Assembly (NCBI RefSeq): GCF_024347055.1 | Contig: NZ_AP024895.1 | Span: forward strand, 930,001 to 994,000 | Source of the DNA: Vibrio porteresiae DSM 19223 | GTDB lineage: Bacteria; Pseudomonadota; Gammaproteobacteria; Enterobacterales; Vibrionaceae | Length of the DNA: 64,000 nucleotides | Direction of reading: 5' to 3' | In this document: one piece after another, positions 15,758 to 25,360 of the stretch | Position numbering within the stretch: position 1 is the stretch's first letter | Layout: each line of letters starts with the position of its first letter | Translations under genes and position numbers: made by a program | Notes under the pieces: generated by a model | What the model saw: the letters and a program-made list of their open reading frames with translations, nothing else | What the model was told of the DNA's origin: nothing | Database searches by the model: none

Positions 15758-18543
15758 CCGATATCGTACGCCTTAGGGCGAAGCTGAAATTCTTCAATCG
15801 AGCCAATCTCATGTCCACAGTGCAGAGGTTGGTCTTGATCTTGATGATTTTGCCCTAAAGTGTGCATGATCAAACGGTTAGCACGGCGTGGTTTAAGCTC
15901 CTTCACCACAAAACGAATCATATCGCTGCGCGACAGATTTTTAAGCTCTTCTAACACATCTTCTCGTTGATGGAAGGTCCAATCTTTATTGCCAATCCCT
16001 ACCCACATGCGTTGTGCGCGCGAGCGTAAGGTCTGATCAGGGCTAGCAATTTGATTCCATAAGCCTCGTTTACTGCTGTGCCATTCATATTCGCTCAGTT
16101 CGAGCAGAACCAAATAGAGTGCATTTAAGAACTCGTCAATCGAGGTCAGAAGTTCATTAGGCGTTGCGTGCGGAGATTGCACATAGAGGACAATTCCCGG
16201 GTGGCGATTGAGCGGCATGTTGCCGGTACCAACCATGTATCCCAGCTGCTGTTTGGTGCGAATTTCATTAAAGAAGGCAGCCGACATCAAATGATTGGCC
16301 AACGAGTAGAGGGCAATGCTTCGAGGGTCCATCGTGGCTGATTGGTAATAGACCACGATCGCCGAATCTTCTTGTTGGCAATCTACCGAATATTGGAACG
16401 TGCCACTGTTGCCAAGCATGACCAATGGACGTAACGATTCTTCATAAGTTTGCCCCTGCACACGCAGCGCATCTTTAAGCTGATCGCCCATGCGTAAGGC
16501 ATCTTCACGTTGCCAATCACCAAACACAAACATCTCAATGTGTAATTGAGCGAGGATTTTCTCCACGAAGTCTGCTAATTCCGTCACCTCAATATCTTCC
16601 AGTGCTTCAAGCAGTGTTGCATAGGGTGGGTTATTGGGTTGCAAAAGCCCGGTTAACGCATTGAACAGCTGTGAAATAGGTCGATCATGAGCTGCATTAC
16701 GCCAATTGCGTTGCAGTTGGTTTTTGATAGTGTCAAAACGTTGCTCACCAAAACTGCGAGTGGCAAATTTATCCAAAATCATTTTCATTAGTTCAGGTTG
16801 TTTCTGGCTAAAACCGGAGATGGAAAGTGTGACTCCGCCTTGGTGAGCATAGAGGTTATATCCCATCCCTGCGATTTCTGCTTGATAGGTCTCTTTGGTG
16901 AGCGAGTCCAAGAACATCTCGACACACAAGCGTGTCATGACGATGTTGCGCGGATTCGCCACTGAATGCGGGCTATCAATGGCAATGTAAATCACACCTT
17001 TAGGCACTGGGAACATTTGATCTTGCATGTGCCATAAGCGAAACCCTTCTTGCTCTTCAATGATCTCAGGAATGCTTTGTTCATTGAGCACCGGTTTGGA
17101 GGCTAGGTCGTAACAGATAAACGGGTTGGGCGTTGGGAGCGTGATGGGTAAATCGGCCAACGGTTCGTGCCATAACTGCTGCTGTTCTTGAGTAAAAGGA
17201 ACCACGTTATAAGGGGTAAAATACCATTTCGCCTTGTGAGCGTAGCTCTTCTGTTTGCCTTTCTTGGTGATTAACGTCGCACGCAAGTTTTCAGGGGTGA
17301 AGTAGGTGAGCAGTGAACGCAGTAAAGTTTCATCATACTCCTGCATGATGTAATCGCCGTAAATGATGTCCTCACTGTCGTAGTGCTGCATGTTAATTAC
17401 GAGATGACTAACAAGATCCATGGAGCGAGCTGTTTCTTGGAATTGAAATGCCGATTCCAATACAGCGCGTTTCTCAAGATAACGCCACTCAGCCAGCCCT
17501 TGCTCTGCCACTAACCGTATGGTTTGAAACAAGGATTGAATGATCTCATCAACGTGCTTTAGCCCAGCGTTGGTCAGTGAGCAGCCAACAGAAAATTCAC
17601 GATAATTGCTGCCACTGGTGCCGCCACCTGCAGACAAAGAGGTAATCCAACCTTTTTCTTTCAGCGCTAGCATCAAACTGCCTTCACCTTCATAACCGAG
17701 CAGGTGAGCAAAATAGGAGAGCGGTTTCTTACGGTAGTGAGTTTCTGTTCCCGGCAGCGGAAAACTGAGAATCAGTTTGCGAATCTCTTTGAGTGGTTCG
17801 ACCCGAATCATCAAGCCTGTATGCTGCGGTGTGACAAAAGGTTCGGTAATGGTTTTGCCACGGCGATGATGATTAGCGATATCTGAAAAACCGTCTCTGA
17901 CCCAAGTTTCCAGTTGATCAAGGGAATCTGGCCCAAGCACCGCTAGAGTCATTAAATCTGCCGAATATTCACGGGAGTGAAACGCCATAATTTCGTCGCG
18001 AATTTGACTTCCCGGGCGATCACTTAAGGTTTGCAGATTACCGACGGAAAACTTAGCAAACGGATGGTGAGGATTAATGGTCTCTTTTTGTACTTGATAC
18101 AAACGGCGAGCATCTTCATTAATCTTCATCTTGTACTCAGAGTCAACCGCTTGACGCTCTTTGTCTAACGCTTCTGCGTTAAAGAGTGGCGCTGTAAAAA
18201 ACTGACTGAAACGGTCGAGGGCTTTATCAAAGACATTTGGGCTGACATCGAAAAAGAAACAGGTGTGCTCAGTGCCGGTCCAAGCGTTATTGGTCCCGCC
18301 GTGTTGGTTGATGAAGTTTTGAAATTCACCCACTTTAGGGTATTTCTCAGTACCCAAAAACAGCATGTGTTCAAGATAATGCGCTAACCCTTCACGATCG
18401 ATTGGGTCGTCAAAGTGCCCCACATTAACTGCAACAGCCGCTGCTGATTTTTGCGCATTCTCATCATGAATAAGGAGCACTCTTAGCTCGTTGGCTAGAG
18501 TCAGATAGCGATAAGAATGATGATCATTAGGACTAATGTGCAC
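15754..18543 (-). CDS. Insulinase-type zinc protease (M16 family)
   Basis: A large M16A metalloprotease related to protease III / insulin-degrading enzyme. The inverted zinc motif HXXEH is HYLEHMLF (His55, Glu58, His59 from my start), with the distal Glu expected in the following helix (KERQAVDSEYKM). Inactive homologous domains follow, as in four-domain M16 enzymes. I chose the GTG at 18543 (HISPNDHHSYRYLTL, 929 residues): GGAG lies 7 bases upstream and the N-terminus agrees with Vibrio homologues as I remember them. No signal peptide is seen, unlike E. coli PtrA, so it is probably cytosolic. Confidence 0.9.
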   Translation of the reverse strand: MHISPNDHHSYRYLTLANELRVLLIHDENAQKSAAAVAVNVGHFDDPIDREGLAHYLEHMLFLGTEKYPKVGEFQNFINQHGGTNNAWTGTEHTCFFFDVSPNVFDKALDRFSQFFTAPLFNAEALDKERQAVDSEYKMKINEDARRLYQVQKETINPHHPFAKFSVGNLQTLSDRPGSQIRDEIMAFHSREYSADLMTLAVLGPDSLDQLETWVRDGFSDIANHHRRGKTITEPFVTPQHTGLMIRVEPLKEIRKLILSFPLPGTETHYRKKPLSYFAHLLGYEGEGSLMLALKEKGWITSLSAGGGTSGSNYREFSVGCSLTNAGLKHVDEIIQSLFQTIRLVAEQGLAEWRYLEKRAVLESAFQFQETARSMDLVSHLVINMQHYDSEDIIYGDYIMQEYDETLLRSLLTYFTPENLRATLITKKGKQKSYAHKAKWYFTPYNVVPFTQEQQQLWHEPLADLPITLPTPNPFICYDLASKPVLNEQSIPEIIEEQEGFRLWHMQDQMFPVPKGVIYIAIDSPHSVANPRNIVMTRLCVEMFLDSLTKETYQAEIAGMGYNLYAHQGGVTLSISGFSQKQPELMKMILDKFATRSFGEQRFDTIKNQLQRNWRNAAHDRPISQLFNALTGLLQPNNPPYATLLEALEDIEVTELADFVEKILAQLHIEMFVFGDWQREDALRMGDQLKDALRVQGQTYEESLRPLVMLGNSGTFQYSVDCQQEDSAIVVYYQSATMDPRSIALYSLANHLMSAAFFNEIRTKQQLGYMVGTGNMPLNRHPGIVLYVQSPHATPNELLTSIDEFLNALYLVLLELSEYEWHSSKRGLWNQIASPDQTLRSRAQRMWVGIGNKDWTFHQREDVLEELKNLSRSDMIRFVVKELKPRRANRLIMHTLGQNHQDQDQPLHCGHEIGSIEEFQLRPKAYDIG

Positions 18544-18698
18544 GAGAGTTCTCCGAAGCGACATTTGGGTTAAGTATGGCGTTGCTGCCTTGAGGCGCAA
18601 ATTTAGAAGACAGATTTTGCGGACTGCGGAGCTATTTTAGCCACATACCATGATTTTTAACAGAGTGTTACGGGAGTCGACTTCTTGTCAAACAGTCT

Positions 18699-18707
18699 TG
18701 TTATAAT
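18699..18707 (+). promoter_or_regulatory. Extended -10 promoter before the sixA region
   Basis: TGTTATAAT fits an extended -10 element (TGNTATAAT) with a perfect TATAAT. No good -35 lies at the right distance, which extended -10 promoters tolerate. It would start a transcript near 18714 covering the 44-codon ORF and sixA. Confidence 0.5.
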
Positions 18708-18803
18708 CTCGGACTCGTTTTTTCTAAGGGATAGGCTTTAGTCACGGAGTTTATTGCGCACTAAAGCAGGTTAATTGCCTGATTTTACAGTTCTGTATCT
18801 AAA

Positions 18804-18938
18804 ATGATACCGTTCATCATCTGGCATCCATTGCCAATTGATCATGAAAAAATGTACCATGCAGCGCGATGTAACTGGCGTATTGCTCAGTACATGCTTA
18901 ATCCTGAATCCGACAGTGGCTTAGGAAAGTTGAAATAG
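18804..18938 (+). CDS. Possible 44-residue protein upstream of sixA
   Basis: A short ORF from ATG at 18804 to TAG at 18938, ending 9 bases before the sixA start. The peptide begins MIPFIIWHPLPIDHEKMYHA and ends SDSGLGKLK. It has three His, two Trp, one Cys and two Tyr, and looks more protein-like than random. There is no clear ribosome binding site, and an ORF of this length can arise by chance (very roughly one in ten for a given frame). I do not recognise a family. If real, it would be cotranscribed and possibly coupled with sixA. Confidence 0.3.
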   Translation: MIPFIIWHPLPIDHEKMYHAARCNWRIAQYMLNPESDSGLGKLK

Positions 18939-18947
18939 GTAAACATA

Positions 18948-19415
18948 ATGAAAATCTTTATTATGCGTCATGGGGAAGCGGAATCACTTGCCGAAAGTGA
19001 TGACCAGCGCGCCCTAACCGAACGAGGCCAAAATGATTCAGTGGCAGTCGCACAAGCGTGTGTTAGCCAATATGGTCCGGTGGTATTTGACAAAGTATTA
19101 GTTAGTCCTTACTTACGTGCACAACAGACTTGGGATGTCATTTCCGCTCATTTCTCTGCTCATTCTGTTGAAAGCTGCGATGACATCACTCCTTACGGTC
19201 AAGCAGAACAAGTACACGACTATTTATTGGCGATTGCGGAACATGAATCGCTGGAAAACATTTTAATTGTTTCTCATCTGCCTTTAGTTGGGTATTTAGT
19301 CTCTGAGTTTGTCGCGGATCTCCCTGCGCCAATGTTCACGACATCCAGCTTGTATTGCGTTGATTACCATATTGATGCTCAGTCAGGCGAAGTGCTCTGG
19401 TCATTACGCCCTTAG
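18948..19415 (+). CDS. sixA: Phosphohistidine phosphatase SixA
   Basis: Histidine phosphatase of 155 residues that removes phosphate from phosphohistidine in HPt domains or PTS phosphocarriers (in E. coli, ArcB and NPr are reported substrates). The catalytic motif is IMRHGEAE at residues 4-11 with the active His9, and the second His is in VSHLPLVGY. Close in length to E. coli SixA (161). It is followed by a strong terminator, so it does not read into flhA. Confidence 0.93.
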   Translation: MKIFIMRHGEAESLAESDDQRALTERGQNDSVAVAQACVSQYGPVVFDKVLVSPYLRAQQTWDVISAHFSAHSVESCDDITPYGQAEQVHDYLLAIAEHESLENILIVSHLPLVGYLVSEFVADLPAPMFTTSSLYCVDYHIDAQSGEVLWSLRP

Positions 19416-19434
19416 CCAAAAGTCAGTTGATGCG

Positions 19435-19466
19435 AAAAGGCTTTCCCTCACCGGAAAGCCTTTTTG
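19435..19466 (+). terminator. Terminator after sixA
   Basis: A 12-bp stem (AAAAGGCTTTCC / GGAAAGCCTTTT) with a 6-nt loop and a T run lies 20 bases after the sixA stop. Confidence 0.85.
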
Positions 19467-19545
19467 TTGGTTTTTTGACCCTGTTATCGTCCCTTTTAGC
19501 GAGCGGGTGTCGGTATAAAACTGACGTAAAATTGACATTCATCGC

Positions 19546-19561
19546 TGGACTAAAAATTGCA
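19546..19561 (+). promoter_or_regulatory. Candidate sigma-54 promoter for flhA
   Basis: TGGACTAAAAATTGCA has the GG and GC dinucleotides exactly 10 bases apart, as in the RpoN consensus TGGCAC-N5-TTGCA, with one change in the -24 part. It lies about 60 bp upstream of flhA. Vibrio flhA and its operon are class II flagellar genes driven by sigma-54 with FlrA, so the context supports it. Confidence 0.65.
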
Positions 19562-19621
19562 TAAAACGCCTATCTGGCGCCATGGCGCGACTGCTAAATG
19601 ACCATTTGAAGCTGAAAGCCT

Positions 19622-21718
19622 ATGAAGTTTACACTGCCTTTTGCGGATAAGTTCCCATCCATTCCTAAGCGTTCTATGCCTGCGATCGGTGCTCCGATCA
19701 TGGTGTTGGCGTCTTTAGCCATGGTGGTTTTGCCGATGCCGGCATTCCTGCTCGACTTATTCTTTACCTTTAACATCGCCTTAGCCTTAGTTGTGCTGTT
19801 AGTGACGGTGTATACCCGGCGTCCACTTGATTTCGCGGCATTTCCTACCGTACTTCTGATCGCAACATTACTGCGCTTGGCGTTGAACGTCGCATCTACC
19901 CGTGTGGTATTGCTCAAAGGTCATGAGGGGAGCGGAGCTGCGGGTAACGTGATTGAAGCGTTTGGTAACGTGGTGATCGGTGGTAACTACGCGGTTGGTT
20001 TGGTGGTGTTCCTGATTTTGATGATCATTAACTTTGTGGTGGTCACCAAAGGTGCGGGTCGTATTTCCGAAGTAAGTGCCCGCTTTACCTTGGATGCATT
20101 GCCAGGTAAGCAAATGGCCATTGATGCCGACTTAAATGCTGGGCTGATTGACCAAGAGCAGGCACGTACTCGTCGTGGTGAAGTGACCAAAGAAGCGGAC
20201 TTCTATGGTTCGATGGATGGTGCGTCAAAATTCGTGAAAGGCGATGCTATCGCCGGGATCTTAATCCTGTTTATCAACATCTTGGGTGGCTTGACCATCG
20301 GGATGATTCAATATGGTCTGGGCTTTAGCGAAGCGATTCAAATTTATACCCTGTTAACCATCGGTGACGGCTTGGTGGCTCAGATTCCATCGCTGTTACT
20401 CTCTATTGGCGCGGCAATCATGGTAACGCGTCAAAATACCGATGAAGACATGGGACAACAGGTTATCTTCCAACTGTTTGATAACCCTAAAGCGTTGACC
20501 ATTACTGCCGCGATCATGGGCACCATGGGGATTGTCCCTGGAATGCCACACTTTGCCTTTTTGCTATTAGCCTTGCTAGCGGGTGGCGGTGCGTATTACA
20601 TGCAGAAAAAACAGCAACAGGCAAAAGACGATGTCAATAAATTGCCAGCGGTTTCTGATCAAGATGCGCCAACCCAAAAAGAGCTGTCTTGGGATGATGT
20701 CCAACCCGTTGATATGATTGGTTTAGAGGTGGGTTATCGCCTCATTCCTTTAGTCGATAAAGACCAAGGCGGCGAGCTGCTAGAAAGGGTCAAAGGGGTG
20801 CGTAAAAAATTATCGCAGGACTTTGGTTTCTTGATTCCGCCAGTTCACATTCGCGATAACCTAGAATTAACCCCCAACAGTTACCGTATCACCTTAATGG
20901 GGGTTGCAGTTGGGGAAGCGGAAATCCGTCCCGACCAAGAATTGGCGATCAACCCAGGTCAAGTGTACGGCATGGTGGATGGTGAACATACTTATGACCC
21001 TGCGTTTGGCTTGGAAGCGGTGTGGATTCGTGAGGAGCAGCGCGAACATGCTCAGGCGTTAGGTTACACGGTGGTGGATGCTTCAACGGTATTGGCTACT
21101 CACTTAAGCCAACTGCTGACCAATAACGCGTCGCAACTGATTGGCCACGAAGAGGTGACCAACCTATTGGATATGTTGGGTCGCTCAGCGCCTAAGCTGG
21201 TGGAAGGGTTTGTACCAGATCAATTGCCATTGGGTGTGGTGGTGAAAGTGCTGCAGAATCTACTTAATGAAGCGATTCCAATTCGCGATATTCGTACCAT
21301 TATCCAGACCCTTGCTGAGTACGCAAGTAAGAGTCAAGAACCTGACATCCTTACTGCGGCGGTTAGGATTGCGTTGAAACGTCTAATCGTTCAAGAAATC
21401 AATGGAATAGAGCCTGAACTGCCCGTTATTACCTTGATTCCAGAGCTGGAACAAATATTGCATCAGACTATGCAAGCGTCAGGCGGAGAATCAGCGGGTA
21501 TTGAACCTGGTCTAGCAGAGCGTTTACAAGCTTCGCTAGCCCAAGCAACTCAAGAGCAAGAGTTGAAAGGCGAGCCAGCTGTGCTTCTGACCTCTGGAGT
21601 TCTACGTTCAACGTTAGCGAAATTCGTCAAAAATACGATTCCTAACCTGCGGGTTCTCTCCTATCAAGAGATCCCTGACGAGAAACAAATTCGCATAGTC
21701 CAGGCTGTGGGTAACTAA
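19622..21718 (+). CDS. flhA: Flagellar export apparatus protein FlhA
   Basis: Core membrane component of the flagellar type III export gate. Residues 1-330 form about eight transmembrane helices with the FHIPEP region (RISEVSARFTLDALPGKQMA, then DADLNAGLIDQEQARTRR). The C-terminal half is the cytosolic docking domain that receives chaperone-substrate complexes (ISYQEIP near the end, as in the family). Length 698 is usual (about 690-700). It leads a long cluster with flhF, flhG, fliA and che genes; flhF starts 31 bases on. Confidence 0.97.
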   Translation: MKFTLPFADKFPSIPKRSMPAIGAPIMVLASLAMVVLPMPAFLLDLFFTFNIALALVVLLVTVYTRRPLDFAAFPTVLLIATLLRLALNVASTRVVLLKGHEGSGAAGNVIEAFGNVVIGGNYAVGLVVFLILMIINFVVVTKGAGRISEVSARFTLDALPGKQMAIDADLNAGLIDQEQARTRRGEVTKEADFYGSMDGASKFVKGDAIAGILILFINILGGLTIGMIQYGLGFSEAIQIYTLLTIGDGLVAQIPSLLLSIGAAIMVTRQNTDEDMGQQVIFQLFDNPKALTITAAIMGTMGIVPGMPHFAFLLLALLAGGGAYYMQKKQQQAKDDVNKLPAVSDQDAPTQKELSWDDVQPVDMIGLEVGYRLIPLVDKDQGGELLERVKGVRKKLSQDFGFLIPPVHIRDNLELTPNSYRITLMGVAVGEAEIRPDQELAINPGQVYGMVDGEHTYDPAFGLEAVWIREEQREHAQALGYTVVDASTVLATHLSQLLTNNASQLIGHEEVTNLLDMLGRSAPKLVEGFVPDQLPLGVVVKVLQNLLNEAIPIRDIRTIIQTLAEYASKSQEPDILTAAVRIALKRLIVQEINGIEPELPVITLIPELEQILHQTMQASGGESAGIEPGLAERLQASLAQATQEQELKGEPAVLLTSGVLRSTLAKFVKNTIPNLRVLSYQEIPDEKQIRIVQAVGN

Positions 21719-21749
21719 GTTAGCCCCACCTTAGATACGGATATTTGCT

Positions 21750-23261
21750 TTGAAGATTAAACGATTTTTTGCCAGAGATATGAAAACAGCTCTGCTTCAA
21801 GTGAAAGAAGAACTTGGGGCGGATGCGGTGATCATGTCGAATAAAAAAGTAGCTGGCGGTGTAGAGATCGTGGCTGCTGTAGATGGCGATACCCCCGCAC
21901 CTAAGGGGGCGTCAAACCGTTATGCCGCGCAACCTGCTAGAGAGCCTGTATCACGTCCAGCTGCCAAACCGGCACCCGCTCCGGCACGTGCAAGTTCGCG
22001 TGAGCTGGAAGACGATCGCGTGAGTCTTAAAGGCGGTGCTGAGCAAGGTCGCTCAATGACGCAGCGTTTCGCCAACATGCTCAAGCAATACAGTAATACC
22101 CAAGTGAATCATGGTGACGATGATGATCGTGGCCAAAACGAAGAAACCGACTCACTTACGGCATTGCTGAGACGTCAAGCAGAGCAGCGTCAAGGAAATG
22201 GTCCTATTTCTCGTTACTCAGAGTCTCCCGCTTTATCTCGAAGTGGTGATAGCAGTGATGATACGCGCGGACGTCAAACACCAAAATTGGATCCAACTCG
22301 TTTTGAGCGTTCGCGTCGTGACCAAGAAGCGACGATTGCTGCAGAAGAATTGGAAAGCATGCGTGAAGAGATGGAGTCGATTCGTCGTCTTCTCGAACAT
22401 CAAGTTTCAGGATTGATGTGGCAAGAGGTTGAGCGCCGTGAGCCGCTTCGTGCCATGTTAATTCGTCGTTTAGAACGTATGGGCGTATCGTTGGATTTAG
22501 CCGATCAATTGGCTTGTTATATCCCAGAAGAGACACCTCCACCAAAAGCATGGAAAGCATTATTGCGTTTGGTTGCTGATCAAGTCCCTGTTTCTAAACA
22601 AGATATTCTTAAACGCGGCGGTGTTGTGGCTCTTCTTGGCCCAACAGGCGTAGGTAAAACCACCACGGTCGCAAAATTGGCAGCTCGTGCTGCGATGGAA
22701 TACGGTTCAGACAACGTCGCACTGGTGACAACGGATACTTATCGTATCGGTGCGCACGAACAATTATCCATCTACGGACGAATTATGGGTTGTCCTGTAA
22801 AAGTTGCTAAAGATTCCAAAGAGTTAGCCGATGTAATATCTCAGTTGCGAAATCGTCGTCTAATTCTGGTCGATACAGCAGGTATGGGGCAGCGTGACGT
22901 AAGGCTTTCTGAGCAATTGGATACGCTGATGCAAGAGAGCGGTGAAGTGATTCATAGCTACCTTGTGCTACCTGCGACAGCGCAACGCAAAGTGCTGCAG
23001 GAAACGATTGAACATTTCAGAAGGATACCTCTTTCTGGATGCATTATGACCAAGCTAGATGAGTGCTTGAGTTTAGGGGAATTTGTCAGTGTTGTGGTAC
23101 AGAACGCTTTGCCAGTGGCCTACATCGCCAATGGTCAGCGTGTGCCCGAAGATATCGTGATTGCCCAGCCAAAATACATGGTATCTAAAGCTAACGAGTT
23201 ACTGGAAAAGTCGACAGAAAATGAACCTCACTATTGGGCTAGTGACGTAGAGAAATTCTAG
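21750..23261 (+). CDS. flhF: Polar flagellum placement GTPase FlhF
   Basis: SRP-family GTPase that marks the cell pole and recruits the first flagellar components in polar flagellates. Start is TTG at 21750 (KIKRFFARDMKTALLQ). The N-terminal 200 residues are low complexity and charged (B domain), followed by the N helical domain and the G domain with GPTGVGKTTT, TTDTYRIGAHEQL and DTAGM, and TKLDE for base recognition. 503 residues, normal for Vibrio. Acts antagonistically with FlhG next door to keep one polar flagellum. Confidence 0.96.
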   Translation: MKIKRFFARDMKTALLQVKEELGADAVIMSNKKVAGGVEIVAAVDGDTPAPKGASNRYAAQPAREPVSRPAAKPAPAPARASSRELEDDRVSLKGGAEQGRSMTQRFANMLKQYSNTQVNHGDDDDRGQNEETDSLTALLRRQAEQRQGNGPISRYSESPALSRSGDSSDDTRGRQTPKLDPTRFERSRRDQEATIAAEELESMREEMESIRRLLEHQVSGLMWQEVERREPLRAMLIRRLERMGVSLDLADQLACYIPEETPPPKAWKALLRLVADQVPVSKQDILKRGGVVALLGPTGVGKTTTVAKLAARAAMEYGSDNVALVTTDTYRIGAHEQLSIYGRIMGCPVKVAKDSKELADVISQLRNRRLILVDTAGMGQRDVRLSEQLDTLMQESGEVIHSYLVLPATAQRKVLQETIEHFRRIPLSGCIMTKLDECLSLGEFVSVVVQNALPVAYIANGQRVPEDIVIAQPKYMVSKANELLEKSTENEPHYWASDVEKF

Positions 23262-23267
23262 GCGGCG

Positions 23268-24161
23268 ATGATTATGACGAATAAAATGATATATGACCAA
23301 GCTAGCGGATTACGCCGCTTAACCCAACCCTCTCTTACTAAAGTGATTGCTGTCACTGGTGGTAAAGGTGGTGTAGGGAAAACCAACGTGACTCTCGGTA
23401 TGGCGATCTGTATGGCTCGCCAAGGGAAAAAAGTCATGGTGCTTGATGCTGACTTAGGCTTAGCCAACGTCGATGTCATGCTTGGAATTCGCCCTAAACG
23501 CAACCTCGGACATGTTTTGGCTGGTGAATGCGAGCTAAAAGACGCGATTGTGGAAGGTCCATTTGGGATTAGAATTATCCCAGCGACCTCAGGTACACAG
23601 TCGATGACAGAGTTATCACACGCGCAACATGTTGGTTTAATTCGTGCTTTTGGTAGTCTAGAAGACGAAATGGATGTGTTGTTAGTCGATACAGCTGCCG
23701 GGATTTCTGATATGGTAGTAAGCTTTTCACGTGCAGCTCAAGATGTAGTTGTGGTGGTATGTGATGAGCCGACCTCGATCACAGATGCTTATGCGCTGAT
23801 CAAATTGCTCAGCAGAGAGCACCAAGTGCAACGTTTTAAAATCGTTGCCAATATGGTCAGAAGTTATCGAGAAGGTCGAGAATTGTTTGCAAAATTGACA
23901 TTAGTCACAGAGCGGTTCTTGAATGTTAGCTTAGAGCTCGTTGCGTGCATACCTTTAGATGATAATGTGCGCCAAGCCGTGAAAAAACAAAAAATTGTGG
24001 TCGATGCTTTCCCTCGCTCACCAGCGGCACTTGCAATTAGCTCATTAGCGACCAAAGCTTTAACATGGCCAATTCCGAGAACTCCAAGTGGACATTTAGA
24101 GTTCTTTGTCGAACGGCTACTTAATCGTACGGAAATAGTAGGGGAACCTTTTGGTGAATAA
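23268..24161 (+). CDS. flhG: Flagellar number regulator FlhG (MinD-like ATPase)
   Basis: MinD/ParA-type ATPase that limits flagellar number by opposing FlhF and, in Vibrio and Pseudomonas (as FleN), the master regulator FlrA/FleQ. The deviant Walker A is TGGKGGVGKTN near residue 30, followed by DADLGLANVDVMLG and DTAAGISD. 297 residues; an alternative ATG lies two codons in. A C-terminal amphipathic membrane-targeting helix is expected (SGHLEFFVERLLNR). It overlaps the fliA start by 11 bases. Confidence 0.96.
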   Translation: MIMTNKMIYDQASGLRRLTQPSLTKVIAVTGGKGGVGKTNVTLGMAICMARQGKKVMVLDADLGLANVDVMLGIRPKRNLGHVLAGECELKDAIVEGPFGIRIIPATSGTQSMTELSHAQHVGLIRAFGSLEDEMDVLLVDTAAGISDMVVSFSRAAQDVVVVVCDEPTSITDAYALIKLLSREHQVQRFKIVANMVRSYREGRELFAKLTLVTERFLNVSLELVACIPLDDNVRQAVKKQKIVVDAFPRSPAALAISSLATKALTWPIPRTPSGHLEFFVERLLNRTEIVGEPFGE

Positions 24162-24888
24162 AGCGCTAACTTATGATCAACACGGAAATGTGAACGGCCA
24201 ACAGCTGTTCCTGGAGAAATATTCCGTATTGGTTAAGCGTATTGCTCATCACTTAATTGGGCGATTACCTCCAAGCGTCCTTATTGAAGATTTAATCCAA
24301 GCAGGCATGGTTGGCCTGCTGGAAGCACAGCGTAACTACGACGGGACTAAAGGCGCCAGCTTTGAAACCTACGCAGGAATTCGAATTCGTGGAGCTATGC
24401 TCGACGATATTCGACGTGGTGACTGGGTACCACGCTCGGTTCATCGGGTGAATCGAGAAATTAGCCAGGCTATCTCAACATTAGAAGGCGAGCTCAACAG
24501 GGATCCTTCTGATTCTGAAATAGCAAAGTATTTGGGGATGTCGCTAGAACAGTACCACGGTGCACTCAACGATATTAACTGTTCGCGAATAGTTGGTATG
24601 GAAGATTTGGGTGTCGCTGATGACGCTATCTCACCCATTGACGATGATGAAGATAATTCACCATTCAAGGGTGTTGCCGATGAATCGTTTCGAAAAGCAT
24701 TAGTTGAATCAATAAAATCACTTCCAGAGCGTGAAGCTTTGGTACTTTCGCTCTATTATGATGAAGAACTAAACTTGAAAGAAATTGGTGAAGTCATCGG
24801 TGTTAGTGAATCTCGCGTCAGCCAGATACTCAGCCAATCAATGCAGCGTCTACGAACAAAGTTGAGTTCTTGGACAGAAAATGACTAA
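24151..24888 (+). CDS. fliA: Flagellar sigma factor sigma-28
   Basis: RNA polymerase sigma factor for late flagellar genes (flagellin, motor and some chemotaxis genes), held by the anti-sigma factor FlgM until the hook is complete. Region 2 (LIEDLIQAGMVGLLEAQRNY, FETYAGIRIRGAMLD), region 3 and region 4 (LPEREALVLSLYYDEELNLK, IGVSESRVSQILSQ) are complete. 245 residues. The start codon is GTG at 24151, inside the end of flhG, implying coupling. Confidence 0.96.
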   Translation: MVNKALTYDQHGNVNGQQLFLEKYSVLVKRIAHHLIGRLPPSVLIEDLIQAGMVGLLEAQRNYDGTKGASFETYAGIRIRGAMLDDIRRGDWVPRSVHRVNREISQAISTLEGELNRDPSDSEIAKYLGMSLEQYHGALNDINCSRIVGMEDLGVADDAISPIDDDEDNSPFKGVADESFRKALVESIKSLPEREALVLSLYYDEELNLKEIGEVIGVSESRVSQILSQSMQRLRTKLSSWTEND

Positions 24889-24921
24889 ATATCACTGAAT
24901 TTGAACTCAGTGGAGGCAATT

Positions 24922-25302
24922 TTGAATAAAAACATGAAGATCCTTATTGTTGATGACTTCTCAACAATGCGCCGTATTGTAAAGAACCTTCTTCGTGATC
25001 TTGGCTTCAACAACACCCAAGAAGCTGATGACGGTTTAACGGCATTGCCAATGCTTAAGAAAGGGGATTTTGACTTTGTAGTGACTGACTGGAACATGCC
25101 AGGCATGCAAGGTATCGACCTGCTTAAAAATATTCGTGCTGATGAAGAGCTTAAGCATCTTCCTGTTCTTATGATCACTGCTGAAGCAAAACGCGAACAG
25201 ATCATTGAAGCAGCTCAAGCAGGTGTTAACGGCTATATTGTGAAACCATTCACAGCAGCAACGCTGAAAGAAAAACTAGACAAAATCTTTGAGCGTCTAT
25301 AA
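24922..25302 (+). CDS. cheY: Chemotaxis response regulator CheY
   Basis: Single-domain receiver that binds the flagellar switch when phosphorylated by CheA. Acidic pocket DD, phosphoacceptor Asp in VTDWNMPGMQG, the Thr in MITAEAK and the Lys in VKPF are all present. I start at TTG 24922 (NKNMKILIVDDFS, 126 residues): GGAGG ends 5 bases before it, whereas the internal ATG at 24934 is too far away. A GTG at 24910 would add four residues. It looks like V. cholerae CheY3, the CheY that drives the flagellar motor. Confidence 0.95.
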   Translation: MNKNMKILIVDDFSTMRRIVKNLLRDLGFNNTQEADDGLTALPMLKKGDFDFVVTDWNMPGMQGIDLLKNIRADEELKHLPVLMITAEAKREQIIEAAQAGVNGYIVKPFTAATLKEKLDKIFERL

Positions 25303-25360
25303 GCGCCTTTGTTCGTCGCAAAAGGTGATCTATTCATTAAGCTTATAGAGGCTACTCAGA

